DNA of 64,000 bases from Pseudodesulfovibrio sp. JC047 (lineage in GTDB: Bacteria; Desulfobacterota; Desulfovibrionia; Desulfovibrionales; Desulfovibrionaceae): positions 1-64,000 of the forward strand of contig NZ_WUEH01000018.1 in NCBI RefSeq assembly GCF_010468615.1, read 5' to 3'. Below the pieces are notes generated by a model that was not told the DNA's origin, did no database searches, and saw nothing but the letters and a program-made list of their open reading frames with translations. Below are positions 17,931-26,896 of this stretch, piece after piece. Within the stretch, counting starts at the first letter, position 1, and every line of letters starts with the position of its first letter. The position numbers were made by a program, and so were the translations under genes.

Positions 17931-20138
17931 TCAATATAACCGATTCTCCGAAAAGATGGAACGGACTCTGTAATCCAGATGTGTATGTCGTTTCCCGGCC
18001 GTGGCATTGTTCAACCCGATCTGAAAGGCCCGCTCCGACCCGATAAGCACAGCCAGCTCTCTGGCCCGCGTCAATCCGGTATAGAGCAAGTTGCGTTGAA
18101 GCAACATATAATGTTGCGTCACGATAGGCATGACAACCGCCGGATATTCGCTTCCCTGTGATTTGTGGACACTGATGGCATAGGCCAAACCGAGTTCGTC
18201 CAATTCACTGGATTCAATATGCACGAAGTTCCCATCGAACTCGATCATCAATTCGTGATCGGCCTCGTCCACCTCGATAATCCAACCAAGGTCACCATTG
18301 AAGACTTCCTTGTCATAGTTGTTCTTGAGCTGAATGACCCGATCCCCTTCCCGATACGTCACGAACTTCCGTTTCAACTCCCGTTTTTCACCCGGAGGGT
18401 TAAGCCGAGCCTGCAAGGCGACGTTCAGGGCCTGTGTCCCGACATCCCCCTTGTGCATGGGGGTAAGCACCTGAATACCCCGAAGCGGGTCCAATCCGTA
18501 TCGTTTGGGAATACGGTCGCACACACTGTCGAGAATGAGTTTTTGAACCTTGAGCGTATTTTCCTGAGGTATCCAATAGAAATCCGCTTCCGGGGCCTGA
18601 CTCGGATGTTGCCGTGGAAACTGCCCTTCATTGATACGGTGCGCGTTGACCACGATGAAACTTTCCTGCGCCTGCCTGAAAATATGTGTCAGAACCGCAC
18701 ACGGTATTTTTTGAGAATGAATAAGGTCTCCAAGCACATTCCCGGGACCAACACTCGGCAACTGGTTGACATCTCCGACCAAAATAAGCCGACAGGTGTG
18801 CGGCAAGGCCCGCAAGATCGCCACAAACAACTGTGCATCGACCATGCTCGCTTCATCGACCATCAACACGTCGGCCTTGAGTTTCTGATCCTCACAATAG
18901 TGGAAACCACCATCGGGTTGATATTGCAAAAGTCGATGCAACGTCTTGGCGGAATGCCCGGTGGCCTCGGCCATACGCTTGGCGGCCCGACCTGTTGGCG
19001 CGGCCTGTTTAATTTTCAGTCCCAACTCTTTCAGCGTGAGCATAATGGCCTTGGTAATCGTGGTTTTACCAGTACCAGGACCACCTGTAATGATGAAAAC
19101 CTTGTTACTACACGCTTCAAAAACCGCAGCCCGCTGCTCATCAGACAACGTAAACCCGAGTTTTTCTTCGACTCGCGGCAAGGTCTTTTCAATTTTCTTG
19201 CGACTGACAGGCGTGGGATGACTGACAAGTTGATACAATCGCTGTGTAGACTCATTCTCATAATGATAAAAATACATCAGGTACACAGCTTCGGATATGT
19301 GCTGATCCGACAAATCCTCGATACGGATACGCTTCTTGGCCTCCAGTGAATACAGGGCCAATTCCAGCTTTTCCACATCCGAGGTGTCGAGCATCCGGGC
19401 CGTGTCCTCCAGCAACTTGGGCTTGGGCACAAAAAGATGCCCTCCCCGCTCGCAACTGGTGAGCATGGTATAGGCAAGGGCCGCTTCCAACCGTTGAGCA
19501 CAGTCAGGATCAAAGCCAAGCTTCATAGCCATCTGATCCGCTGTCCGAAACCCGATCCCCCGGATTTCATAGGCCAGATCATATGGATTTTCCCGCAATT
19601 TCCGTTCGGCTTGTGCGCCGTACAGATGAAAAATCTTTCCGGCAAATGTCGTGGGCACATTGTGGGTCTGTAAAAAAACCAACAGATTCTTGATTTCCCG
19701 CTGCTTGCTCCATGATTCGATGATATCAACAAGCTTTTTTTTGGAAATCCCTCGAATCTTCAACAATTTTTCTGGATCATCATCCAGGACATCCAATACT
19801 TCCACCCCGAATTCTTCCACCAACAGGGTCGCGGTTTTCTCACCAACGCCTTTGATGGATGATTGCAGAAAACGGATGACACCGTTTTCCGTGGCAGGAC
19901 GAGCCTGTTCAAAGGTGGAGACCTCGAATTGGCGACCAAATTTCGGATGATGGATCCATTGACCGTGCAAATCCAGCGACGATCCGGCCGCCAGTTCTCC
20001 CAAAGTGCCAACAATTGTCGTCTGCCCGGGTTCGTCCTTCACCTGGACGCGGGCGATGGTGTAGCCGTTTTCCGAATTATGATAAATGACTGTCTGCACT
20101 TCTGCGCCAGACAGATACGCACGTTGATCGTCGCTCAT
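17931..20138 (-). CDS. recD2: ATP-dependent RecD2-type DNA helicase
   Basis: The 735-residue protein is a superfamily 1B 5'-to-3' helicase of the RecD2 type, which works without RecBC. It has the long N-terminal region (OB-like start, then helix-hairpin-helix segments with IKGVGEKTATLL and IRGISKKKLVD) and the helicase core: Walker A GGPGTGKTT, the VDEASMVDAQLF box, VGDVNQLPSVGPGNVLGD and the C-terminal SVHKSQGSEYP motif. RecD2 acts in recombination repair and mismatch or fork stability. AGAGAG precedes the ATG, and recR ends 15 bases upstream, so it may belong to the dnaX-ybaB-recR transcript. Confidence 0.93.
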   Translation of the reverse strand: MSDDQRAYLSGAEVQTVIYHNSENGYTIARVQVKDEPGQTTIVGTLGELAAGSSLDLHGQWIHHPKFGRQFEVSTFEQARPATENGVIRFLQSSIKGVGEKTATLLVEEFGVEVLDVLDDDPEKLLKIRGISKKKLVDIIESWSKQREIKNLLVFLQTHNVPTTFAGKIFHLYGAQAERKLRENPYDLAYEIRGIGFRTADQMAMKLGFDPDCAQRLEAALAYTMLTSCERGGHLFVPKPKLLEDTARMLDTSDVEKLELALYSLEAKKRIRIEDLSDQHISEAVYLMYFYHYENESTQRLYQLVSHPTPVSRKKIEKTLPRVEEKLGFTLSDEQRAAVFEACSNKVFIITGGPGTGKTTITKAIMLTLKELGLKIKQAAPTGRAAKRMAEATGHSAKTLHRLLQYQPDGGFHYCEDQKLKADVLMVDEASMVDAQLFVAILRALPHTCRLILVGDVNQLPSVGPGNVLGDLIHSQKIPCAVLTHIFRQAQESFIVVNAHRINEGQFPRQHPSQAPEADFYWIPQENTLKVQKLILDSVCDRIPKRYGLDPLRGIQVLTPMHKGDVGTQALNVALQARLNPPGEKRELKRKFVTYREGDRVIQLKNNYDKEVFNGDLGWIIEVDEADHELMIEFDGNFVHIESSELDELGLAYAISVHKSQGSEYPAVVMPIVTQHYMLLQRNLLYTGLTRARELAVLIGSERAFQIGLNNATAGKRHTHLDYRVRSIFSENRLY

Positions 20139-20153
20139 GAACTCTCTCTACGG

Positions 20154-20759
20154 CTATACTTTTTGCCGGTGAACAAGAGACTGTTTCAACGTCTCCTTGT
20201 CCATGAATTTGACTTCCGCGCCAATGGGGATGCCTTGTGCCAGACGGCTCACAGACACTTCGGGAAATTCGGACTCCACCAGATTTTTCACATACGAAGC
20301 AGTTGCTTCGGCGTCCAAGGTCGCTCCAAGAGCCAGGATCAATTCACGGACTTCACCCGTTGCCAATCGACGACGCAACCGATCGACTTCCAAATGTCCC
20401 GGCTCAATCCCGTCCAATGGCGACAGCAAGCCGCCAAGGACAAGATATTTCCCACGGTATACACCCATTTCTTCCATGGCCAACAATGCGTCCCATTCAG
20501 GAACAAGACATAACTGGGTGGACTCACGGGAAGGATCAGAACAAATCTCGCACGGACTTGATTCCGACAGACAAGCGCACTCATCACACAGGCACAGTCG
20601 TTCGCGAAGCTCGACAATAGACTGCCCGACTCCCCGGGCTTTTTCCCGTGGCATCTTGAGCAATGTCAACGCAATACGCAATGCGGACTTCGGACCGATA
20701 CCCGGCAGACTGGAGAGCTGACCAACCACTTCCTTGAGTGGTCTGGGAAGATTCTGCAA
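20154..20759 (-). CDS. recR: Recombination protein RecR
   Basis: The 201-residue protein has the helix-hairpin-helix (LSSLPGIGPKSALRIALTLL), the four-cysteine zinc finger (CLCDECACLSESSPCEIC) and the Toprim domain (DALLAMEEMGVYRGKYLVLGG) of RecR. It forms a DNA clamp that works with RecO and RecF in gap repair. The start is TTG, supported by AGGAG 5 bases upstream inside the end of the ybaB gene. The order dnaX-ybaB-recR is conserved in many bacteria. Confidence 0.96.
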   Translation of the reverse strand: MQNLPRPLKEVVGQLSSLPGIGPKSALRIALTLLKMPREKARGVGQSIVELRERLCLCDECACLSESSPCEICSDPSRESTQLCLVPEWDALLAMEEMGVYRGKYLVLGGLLSPLDGIEPGHLEVDRLRRRLATGEVRELILALGATLDAEATASYVKNLVESEFPEVSVSRLAQGIPIGAEVKFMDKETLKQSLVHRQKV

Positions 20760-20767
20760 AGCAGCTC

Positions 20768-21079
20768 CTAAAACATACCGGGGATATTCAGGCCGCCGGT
20801 AATGCCTTTCATTTGTTCTTCCATCATCTCTTTGGATTTCTTGAGGCCTTCATTGGCAGCGGTCATCACGAGGTCCTGCAACATCTCCACATCACCGGCT
20901 TCCATCACGGATTCCTCAATGTGCACTTCAACGACTTCCTGCGCACCGGTGACCTTGACCGAAACCATACCACCACCGCTGGACGCTTCAACTATCTGCG
21001 TCTTCAGGGAGTCCTGTGCTTCAGTCATTTTGCGTTGCATAATCTGCGCCTGACGGACCATTTCATTCATGCCTTTCAT
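20768..21079 (-). CDS. ybaB: YbaB/EbfC nucleoid-associated protein
   Basis: The 103-residue protein begins MKGMNEMVRQAQIMQ and carries the central glycine-rich strand (EASSGGGMVSVKVTG) of the YbaB/EbfC family, a DNA-binding dimer. A longer frame reaches 21145 and overlaps dnaX, but AAGGA is 8 bases before the ATG at 21079 and the family begins there. The dnaX stop is 25 bases upstream and recR starts 8 bases downstream. Confidence 0.93.
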   Translation of the reverse strand: MKGMNEMVRQAQIMQRKMTEAQDSLKTQIVEASSGGGMVSVKVTGAQEVVEVHIEESVMEAGDVEMLQDLVMTAANEGLKKSKEMMEEQMKGITGGLNIPGMF

Positions 21080-21104
21080 TATCGTATCCTTTTCGTCATA
21101 TCGT

Positions 21105-22976
21105 TTATTGTTTTCTGGGACTGACCGAAACAATCTGGGCACCAAAGGTCTCGATGATCTTGTTCACCGCCGGATTGTTTTCCGCATCTTCCATCAGTTG
21201 CTTATCGGATTTCTGCACAGCAATCTTACCGGTTTCAATCCGAAGTTCAATCGCTGAACCAAAATATTCTTTTGCCAAGGCTTCAAGCGCCTTGAAGGTG
21301 TTCTTTTCCGTCAGATTACCACACATGGTTCGAGATCGGCAGGTCACAACCAATTCATTTTTCACCAATGAACCTTTGGTCAAATGCAACATGCTGACCT
21401 TGACACCGGCTTGCCCGTTCCGCTCTTCCACAAAGGCCAAAAACCCCGTCCAATTTCTGTTTCCCGCAGGATGTGGTGGAACAGGCGGATTCGCTGTTTC
21501 TGACAACGGTGTGGCATCAGATGGCACGACCGGGGCTGGCTCAGGCTCCTTTGGCGCGGCCGGAGGCGTCGAGGTCTCGGTTCCGCGCATTGATGCCGTT
21601 GGAGAAGACGACTGTCGAGACGGGGCCTGAGTCCGCTGCTGGGCCTGCGGCGGGATGGGTGGACGTTGCTGCGTCTGCGGCGGCACCTGTGGCCGAGCCT
21701 GTTGCATGGGCTGTGTCCCGTGCTGAGGAGCAAACCGTTGCCCATTGCCGGGCGCACCGCCCTGTCCCTGCCGAAATCCCTGACCGGGACCCGATCCACC
21801 CTGCATTCCCCCGGAACCACCCATGGGACGCTGTGGTGTGCCCGAAGCCGGAGTCTGCGCGGTCATGGATTCAAGACGAATGAGTTCCGGCAGACTGGTC
21901 AAATTTAACAACAACAATTCCAAGGCCAAGGCAGGTTCCAGACTGGTCATGACCTTTCGCTGCCCATCCAGTGTCATCTGCCAACATGCGTGAATATGCG
22001 CTGGTTCAAATTTTTCGGCCCATCCCATCCAGCCTTTGGCTTCTTCGCCAGACAACCCCAGAAGCGGCAAGGCTTCCTTGCCTGCCTGTCGGAGCAAAAA
22101 CATATTGCGCCAGCAATTGGTCAATTCCCGCAAGAAAAATCCGAGATCAAGTCCCTGATCCAGCACCTGCCGGAGCACGGTCCCCACGGCCACCAGATTC
22201 CTGGAATACATGGCCTCCATGAGACCAAAAAACACATCTTGTCCGGCCAATCCGAGAAATCCCCGGACATCCGCTTCTTTCAGGACGTCTTCACCCATGG
22301 CAAGGGCCTGTCCCAAAAGCGACATGGAATCCCGCACACTACCCGCACCGCGCTTGGCAATAATCTCCAACGCACCGGGTTCATACTGCAACCCTTCCAT
22401 GGTCATGATATTTTCAAGATGGTCAACCAGTTCCATCTGCGTCAACATCTTGAATGTATAATGCTGGCACCGGCTGATAATGGTTGCCGGGAATTTGTGA
22501 TGCTCGGTCGTGGCCATGATGAACGTGGCACGCGGCGGTGGCTCTTCCAACGTCTTCAAGAGGGCGTTGAAGGCCTCCTTGGTCAACATATGGGCCTCAT
22601 CAATGATGAAGACTTTGTACCGGCATTCAATCGGTGCGTACCCGATGTCTTCTTTCAGACGCCGGGCGTCATCGATGCCACGATTGGACGCACCATCTAT
22701 CTCGATGACATCCACGGCCACGCCAGCGGTGATCTGCTTGCAATTCGCACACTCGTTGCACGGCTCGCCGGTCGGTCCGTTCACACAATTGAGCGCCTTG
22801 GCGAAAATACGCGCTATCGTGGTCTTGCCCACGCCTCGTGTGCCCGAAAAAAGATACGCGGGCGCGATCTTATCCTGGGCAGCGGCCCGGGAAAGAATGG
22901 ATTTTATCGCTTTTTGTCCGGCGACGTCTTCAAACGTCTGTGGACGATACTTCGCTGTGAGGTTCGATGTGCTCAT
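21105..22976 (-). CDS. dnaX: DNA polymerase III gamma/tau subunit
   Basis: The 623-residue protein is the clamp loader ATPase subunit. It opens LTAKYRPQTFEDVAGQ, has Walker A GTRGVGKTTIARI, a four-cysteine zinc module (CVNGPTGEPCNECANC), the DEAHMLTKEAFNALLKTLEEPP box and the sensor region. Residues about 385-490 are a Pro/Gln/Gly-rich linker, and the C-terminus forms a tau-like domain. It loads the sliding clamp and links the polymerase. It heads the dnaX-ybaB-recR operon. Confidence 0.96.
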   Translation of the reverse strand: MSTSNLTAKYRPQTFEDVAGQKAIKSILSRAAAQDKIAPAYLFSGTRGVGKTTIARIFAKALNCVNGPTGEPCNECANCKQITAGVAVDVIEIDGASNRGIDDARRLKEDIGYAPIECRYKVFIIDEAHMLTKEAFNALLKTLEEPPPRATFIMATTEHHKFPATIISRCQHYTFKMLTQMELVDHLENIMTMEGLQYEPGALEIIAKRGAGSVRDSMSLLGQALAMGEDVLKEADVRGFLGLAGQDVFFGLMEAMYSRNLVAVGTVLRQVLDQGLDLGFFLRELTNCWRNMFLLRQAGKEALPLLGLSGEEAKGWMGWAEKFEPAHIHACWQMTLDGQRKVMTSLEPALALELLLLNLTSLPELIRLESMTAQTPASGTPQRPMGGSGGMQGGSGPGQGFRQGQGGAPGNGQRFAPQHGTQPMQQARPQVPPQTQQRPPIPPQAQQRTQAPSRQSSSPTASMRGTETSTPPAAPKEPEPAPVVPSDATPLSETANPPVPPHPAGNRNWTGFLAFVEERNGQAGVKVSMLHLTKGSLVKNELVVTCRSRTMCGNLTEKNTFKALEALAKEYFGSAIELRIETGKIAVQKSDKQLMEDAENNPAVNKIIETFGAQIVSVSPRKQ

Positions 22977-23232
22977 TGGTCTGCCTGATGCTTGGACGCG
23001 AAATTCATACTCGATTGATACAAAAGGGAAAAATCGGAAAAACCCGATGTCACGCGTCGTATTTCATCAGTATTATCAGATGATGGTCCGACTTTCTAGA
23101 CTTTCTATCAACCCAGTTTTCAATCGCGTCGGGGTTCTTTCCTGTTCACACGAGAAAAGGGGCACCCCCCGTGTCCTCAATTCGACACAGGGGGATGTCT
23201 CCCAGATTGTCATATATCGCGTCCATTACTTA
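22977..23232 (-). other. 256-base gap upstream of dnaX with two hairpins
   Basis: This stretch lies between ilvE and dnaX, both on the minus strand. A hairpin at 23165-23195 (GTGTC 23171-23175 with GACAC 23184-23188, extended by C and G runs) is followed on the minus strand by CCCCTTTTC and may end the ilvE transcript. A second, short hairpin (ATCGG 23033-23037 with CCGAT 23044-23048) is followed by T on the minus strand. The segment between them could be a small RNA or a leader. The conserved SRP RNA core is not present. I see no tRNA or protein gene. Confidence 0.35.
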
Positions 23233-24156
23233 TTATAAAATGTATCGATGGAGCCAGTGCTCATAGTCAGGATTTTCACCCTTGACAATCTTGAAGTATT
23301 CAGTCTGAAGCATGACTGTCACGGGACCGGCTGTGCCCTCGCCTATCTGCCGACGATCAATGGAACTGATAGGCGTCAACTCGGCAGCAGTCCCGGTGAA
23401 AAAGACCTCGTCAGCCACATATAACATGTCGCGAGTGATCGGTTCTTCACGAACTTCGTATCCAAGATCATTGGCCAACGCGATAATCGATTGGCGGGTC
23501 AAACCACCCAAAACGCCATCGGTGTGCGGCGTGAACAAGACATCGTCCACCACCATGAAAATATTTTCGCCCGAGCCTTCGGACACATGCCCCGTGGTAT
23601 CAAGGAGAATGGCTTCATCATACCCATCGGCCACGGCCTCGGTCTTGGCCAGCACGGAATTGACATAGTTCCCGCAGGCCTTGGACTTGGTCATCATCAC
23701 ATTGACATGATGCCGATTGAATGAACTGCACTTGACGGCAATCCCCTTGTCCAATGCGTCGTCTCCCAAATACGCGCCCCAGGGCCAGGTCGCAATCACG
23801 GTCCGAATCGGATTGTCGCCGGGATGCACCCCCATGGAACCTTCACCAATAAAGACCAACGGACGGACATAGGCTCCGGCTAATCCATTCCGTTCCAGGG
23901 TCTCAATGGCGGCCACGGTCAATTCTTCAGCCGTGTACGGAACCGCTATGCCCAAAATTTTTGCGGAATTGATCAGACGAACCATGTGTTCATCCAGTCG
24001 AAAAACTTCTGAAGAACCATCCGCGCATTCATAGGCACGAATTCCTTCGAAAACACCCGCACCATAGTGCAAAGTGTGTGTCAGGACGTGAACATTTGCC
24101 TCATCCCAGGGGACGAACTTCCCGTCAAACCAAATGGTTTCAGATTTCTGGACCAT
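23233..24156 (-). CDS. ilvE: Branched-chain amino acid aminotransferase
   Basis: The 307-residue class IV PLP enzyme starts at MVQKSETIWFDGKFV, with AAGGAG 9 bases upstream; the longer frame to 24297 has no support. Conserved blocks are THTLHYGAGVFEGIRAY, AYVRPLVFIGEG, the catalytic lysine region (KACGNYVNSVLAKTEA), EGSGENIFMV and TRQSIIALANDLG. It transfers amino groups between 2-oxoglutarate and leucine, isoleucine or valine. It is divergent from the aminotransferase-hom operon. Confidence 0.93.
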   Translation of the reverse strand: MVQKSETIWFDGKFVPWDEANVHVLTHTLHYGAGVFEGIRAYECADGSSEVFRLDEHMVRLINSAKILGIAVPYTAEELTVAAIETLERNGLAGAYVRPLVFIGEGSMGVHPGDNPIRTVIATWPWGAYLGDDALDKGIAVKCSSFNRHHVNVMMTKSKACGNYVNSVLAKTEAVADGYDEAILLDTTGHVSEGSGENIFMVVDDVLFTPHTDGVLGGLTRQSIIALANDLGYEVREEPITRDMLYVADEVFFTGTAAELTPISSIDRRQIGEGTAGPVTVMLQTEYFKIVKGENPDYEHWLHRYIL

Positions 24157-24307
24157 GGATGTCTCCTTGTCTGGTTGCGGCACATTCGCCGAAAGTTTCT
24201 CGTGTTGAATATGAACGCTAAGAAAAACTCCCGCACAGGTCAAGAAAGCATCGTGAATCCACCTGGACAAGATGCCGTATTTCTCAAAGGACTTCACGAT
24301 TTTCGTT

Positions 24308-24336
24308 TTGACACATGCAACAGTCGAGCGTAAGAA
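24308..24336 (+). promoter_or_regulatory. Candidate promoter for the aminotransferase-hom operon
   Basis: A perfect TTGACA at 24308-24313 is followed 17 bases later by TAAGAA (24331-24336), a weak -10 match, 39 bases before the ATG. The rest of the 218-base divergent gap shows no other clear element. Confidence 0.35.
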
Positions 24337-24374
24337 AACCTGATTGAACTAATATATTTGAGGAGTTTCACGTT

Positions 24375-25586
24375 ATGTCAAAGTTTGCTCGAGTCGATCG
24401 ACTGCCCCCCTATGTATTTGCCCAGGTCAATGAATTGAAAATGAAGATGCGCCACGCGGGCGCGGACATCATTGACCTCGGGATGGGCAATCCAGATGTG
24501 CCCACCCCCAAGCCCATCCTCGACAAACTGACAGAAGCGGCGCACAAGGCGGGAAACTCCAAATATTCAGCGTCAAAAGGGATCAAGGGATTGCGGGCTG
24601 GAATCCGCGACTGGTACAAACGTCGCTATGACGTTTCCTTGAACGCCGACACCGAAGTCTGTGTCACCATGGGTGCCAAGGAAGGGTTGGCCCACCTCGC
24701 GTTGGCCATGCTTTCTCCGGGCGACGTCGTCCTTGCTCCGGACCCGGCCTACCCCATTCACCCCTATGCCTCCATCATAGCCGGTGCAGATGTCCGCCGT
24801 GTGCCCATTGGTCCTGGTCAGGACTTTTTTGAAAACCTGGAGACAGCGGTTTCTCACACCTGGCCCAAGCCAAAACTGCTCATCATCAACTTCCCACACA
24901 ACCCGACCACGCAATGCGTGGACCTGCACTTTTTCCAACGGATCGTCAATTTCGCCAAAGAGCATGATTTGTACGTCATTCATGACTATGCTTACGCGGA
25001 CTTCGTCTTTGACGGCTATGAAGCCCCGAGCTTCATGCAGGCCGAAGGAGCCATCGACGTAGGTGTCGAATTCTTTTCAATGACCAAAAGCTATTCCATG
25101 GCCGGAATGCGAGTGGGCTATTGCGTGGGTAACCCGGAAATGGTCAATGCCCTAACCCGCATAAAAAGCTATCTTGATTACGGCATTTATCAGCCGATCC
25201 AGATTGCTGCAGCCTGTGCCTTGAACGGCGACCTTGACGACGATCCAAAATTCACGCAGGCAGACATGGACAAGTCCGTCAAAGAAATCATGGCGGTCTA
25301 TGAAGATCGACGGAACGCATTATGCGAAGGCCTCAACCGCATCGGGTGGGAAGTAACACCGCCCAAGGCGACCATGTTCCTCTGGGCCGCGATCCCGGAC
25401 GAATTCAAAAAAATGGGATCCGTCGAATTTTCAAAAATGCTTTTGCAGGAAGCTGAAGTCGCAGTCTCGCCCGGTCTCGGTTTTGGCCAATATGGTGACG
25501 ACCACGTCCGTTTCAGCTTTGTCGAAAACAGACATCGTACCAATCAGGCAGTTCGTAACCTGCGCAAATTCTTCGCTAAAGGATAG
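24375..25586 (+). CDS. Class I aminotransferase (alanine or DAP aminotransferase-like)
   Basis: The 403-residue PLP enzyme is fold type I. Motifs include [34 protein letters not shown] (substrate and PLP contacts), [12 protein letters not shown], and [18 protein letters not shown] with the Schiff-base lysine. It most resembles the AlaC/LL-diaminopimelate aminotransferase group, which act on alanine, aspartate-family or DAP intermediates. GAGGAG is 9 bases upstream. Two bases separate its stop from hom, so it belongs to the aspartate-family operon. Substrate is not certain. Confidence 0.85.
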   Translation: MSKFARVDRLPPYVFAQVNELKMKMRHAGADIIDLGMGNPDVPTPKPILDKLTEAAHKAGNSKYSASKGIKGLRAGIRDWYKRRYDVSLNADTEVCVTMGAKEGLAHLALAMLSPGDVVLAPDPAYPIHPYASIIAGADVRRVPIGPGQDFFENLETAVSHTWPKPKLLIINFPHNPTTQCVDLHFFQRIVNFAKEHDLYVIHDYAYADFVFDGYEAPSFMQAEGAIDVGVEFFSMTKSYSMAGMRVGYCVGNPEMVNALTRIKSYLDYGIYQPIQIAAACALNGDLDDDPKFTQADMDKSVKEIMAVYEDRRNALCEGLNRIGWEVTPPKATMFLWAAIPDEFKKMGSVEFSKMLLQEAEVAVSPGLGFGQYGDDHVRFSFVENRHRTNQAVRNLRKFFAKG

Positions 25587-25588
25587 AT

Positions 25589-26887
25589 ATGGATGTTATA
25601 AAACTCGGTCTCGGCGGATTCGGCACAGTCGGCTCTGGTCTGGCCAAAATTTTGGATAAAAATGCGCAACGAATCGAAAAACGACTCGGTAAACGCATTG
25701 AAATCCGGTCCGTCCTTGTACGGGACCTGTCCAAAAAACGCGCCTTTGATCCAGGCCCGGACGTCACCTTTACCGACGATCCGTCCGCCCTTGTGAACGA
25801 CCCGGATATTGACATCGTGGTCGAACTCATGGGTGGGCTGGATACGGCCAAGGATCTCGTTCTGAACGCGTTTGCTGCGGGCAAACATGTGGTGACCGCC
25901 AATAAACACCTGCTGGCCGAGCACGGGCTGGAGTTGTTTGACGCCGCCCGCGAACACGAGGTAGCCCTGCATTTTGAAGCCAGTTGTGCTGGCGGCATTC
26001 CCATTGTCCAGACTTTGAAAGACAGTCTGGCCGGGGATGAAGTCACACAGATGCTCGGCATCATGAACGGGACAGCCAACTACATCCTGTCCGAAATGAC
26101 CACCAAGGGCTTGGATTTCGAGACCGCCTTGGCCGACGCTCAGGATTTGGGCTATGCCGAGGCTGACCCGACATTCGATATTGAAGGATTTGATACCGCA
26201 CACAAACTGTGTGTGCTCATTCGCATGGCCTACGGCGTGGATTATCCCTTAAATGAGATTCCCATTCAGGGCATCACGGGAATCACGTCCATGGACATCG
26301 AATTCGCCCGGGAATTCGGGTATCGTATCAAGTTGCTGGCCCATGTCATGGATGTCAATGGACGACTGGAAGCCGGAGTCCATCCGGCTTTGGTCCCCTA
26401 CACTTATTTACTGGCCCGGGTCGGCGGCAATTACAACGCAGTCCGGTTGGAAGGAAATGCCGTTGGTCCCATCATGTTGCATGGTCAAGGCGCAGGCGAC
26501 CTGCCCACCGGCAGTGCCGTGCTGGCCGACATCATGAACATCGTCCGAGCCATGGACAGCTCCAACGGTGCACCCGACAATACCGGATTCAGGAATCAGC
26601 CCCTTGCCAAGGCCACCATCCTCCCACCCGAGGATTCCGAGTCCAAATACTACTTCCGTTTTACGGTCGCGGACAGAACCGGCGTCATGGCCGCCATCAC
26701 CAATTCAATGGCTGAGCATGGCATTTCCATTGCTCAGGCGGTACAAAAAGGCGAAGCTGGTGCTGAAGGCGTTCCGCTTGTCATTGTCAGCCACGAGACC
26801 CCTGCCAAAGCGGTCACAGCAATGATTGAAGATATGGACGCCATGGATTTCACTGTTGAACCCTGCGTCAAATTCAGGATACTCTAG
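25589..26887 (+). CDS. hom: Homoserine dehydrogenase
   Basis: The 432-residue protein has the N-terminal NAD(P) fold (IKLGLGGFGTVGSGLAKIL), the VVELMGGLDTAKDLVLNAFAAGKHVVTANK block, the catalytic domain with GIMNGTANYILSEM and the DLGYAEADPTFDIEGFD segment, and a C-terminal ACT domain (FRFTVADRTGVMAAITNSMAEHGI) for feedback control. It reduces aspartate semialdehyde to homoserine for threonine and methionine synthesis. The ACT domain predicts inhibition by threonine. The next gene, 9 bases downstream, is the proposed homoserine kinase. Confidence 0.96.
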   Translation: MDVIKLGLGGFGTVGSGLAKILDKNAQRIEKRLGKRIEIRSVLVRDLSKKRAFDPGPDVTFTDDPSALVNDPDIDIVVELMGGLDTAKDLVLNAFAAGKHVVTANKHLLAEHGLELFDAAREHEVALHFEASCAGGIPIVQTLKDSLAGDEVTQMLGIMNGTANYILSEMTTKGLDFETALADAQDLGYAEADPTFDIEGFDTAHKLCVLIRMAYGVDYPLNEIPIQGITGITSMDIEFAREFGYRIKLLAHVMDVNGRLEAGVHPALVPYTYLLARVGGNYNAVRLEGNAVGPIMLHGQGAGDLPTGSAVLADIMNIVRAMDSSNGAPDNTGFRNQPLAKATILPPEDSESKYYFRFTVADRTGVMAAITNSMAEHGISIAQAVQKGEAGAEGVPLVIVSHETPAKAVTAMIEDMDAMDFTVEPCVKFRIL

Positions 26888-26896
26888 AGAAAACGA

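Noticed and set aside
18165-19349. 394-codon plus-strand open frame
   Set aside because: It is the antisense of recD2 and its protein has no recognisable pattern.
22977-23232. SRP RNA gene next to dnaX
   Set aside because: The conserved core sequence of SRP RNA (around GGTCCGGAAGGAAGCAG) is not found on either strand.
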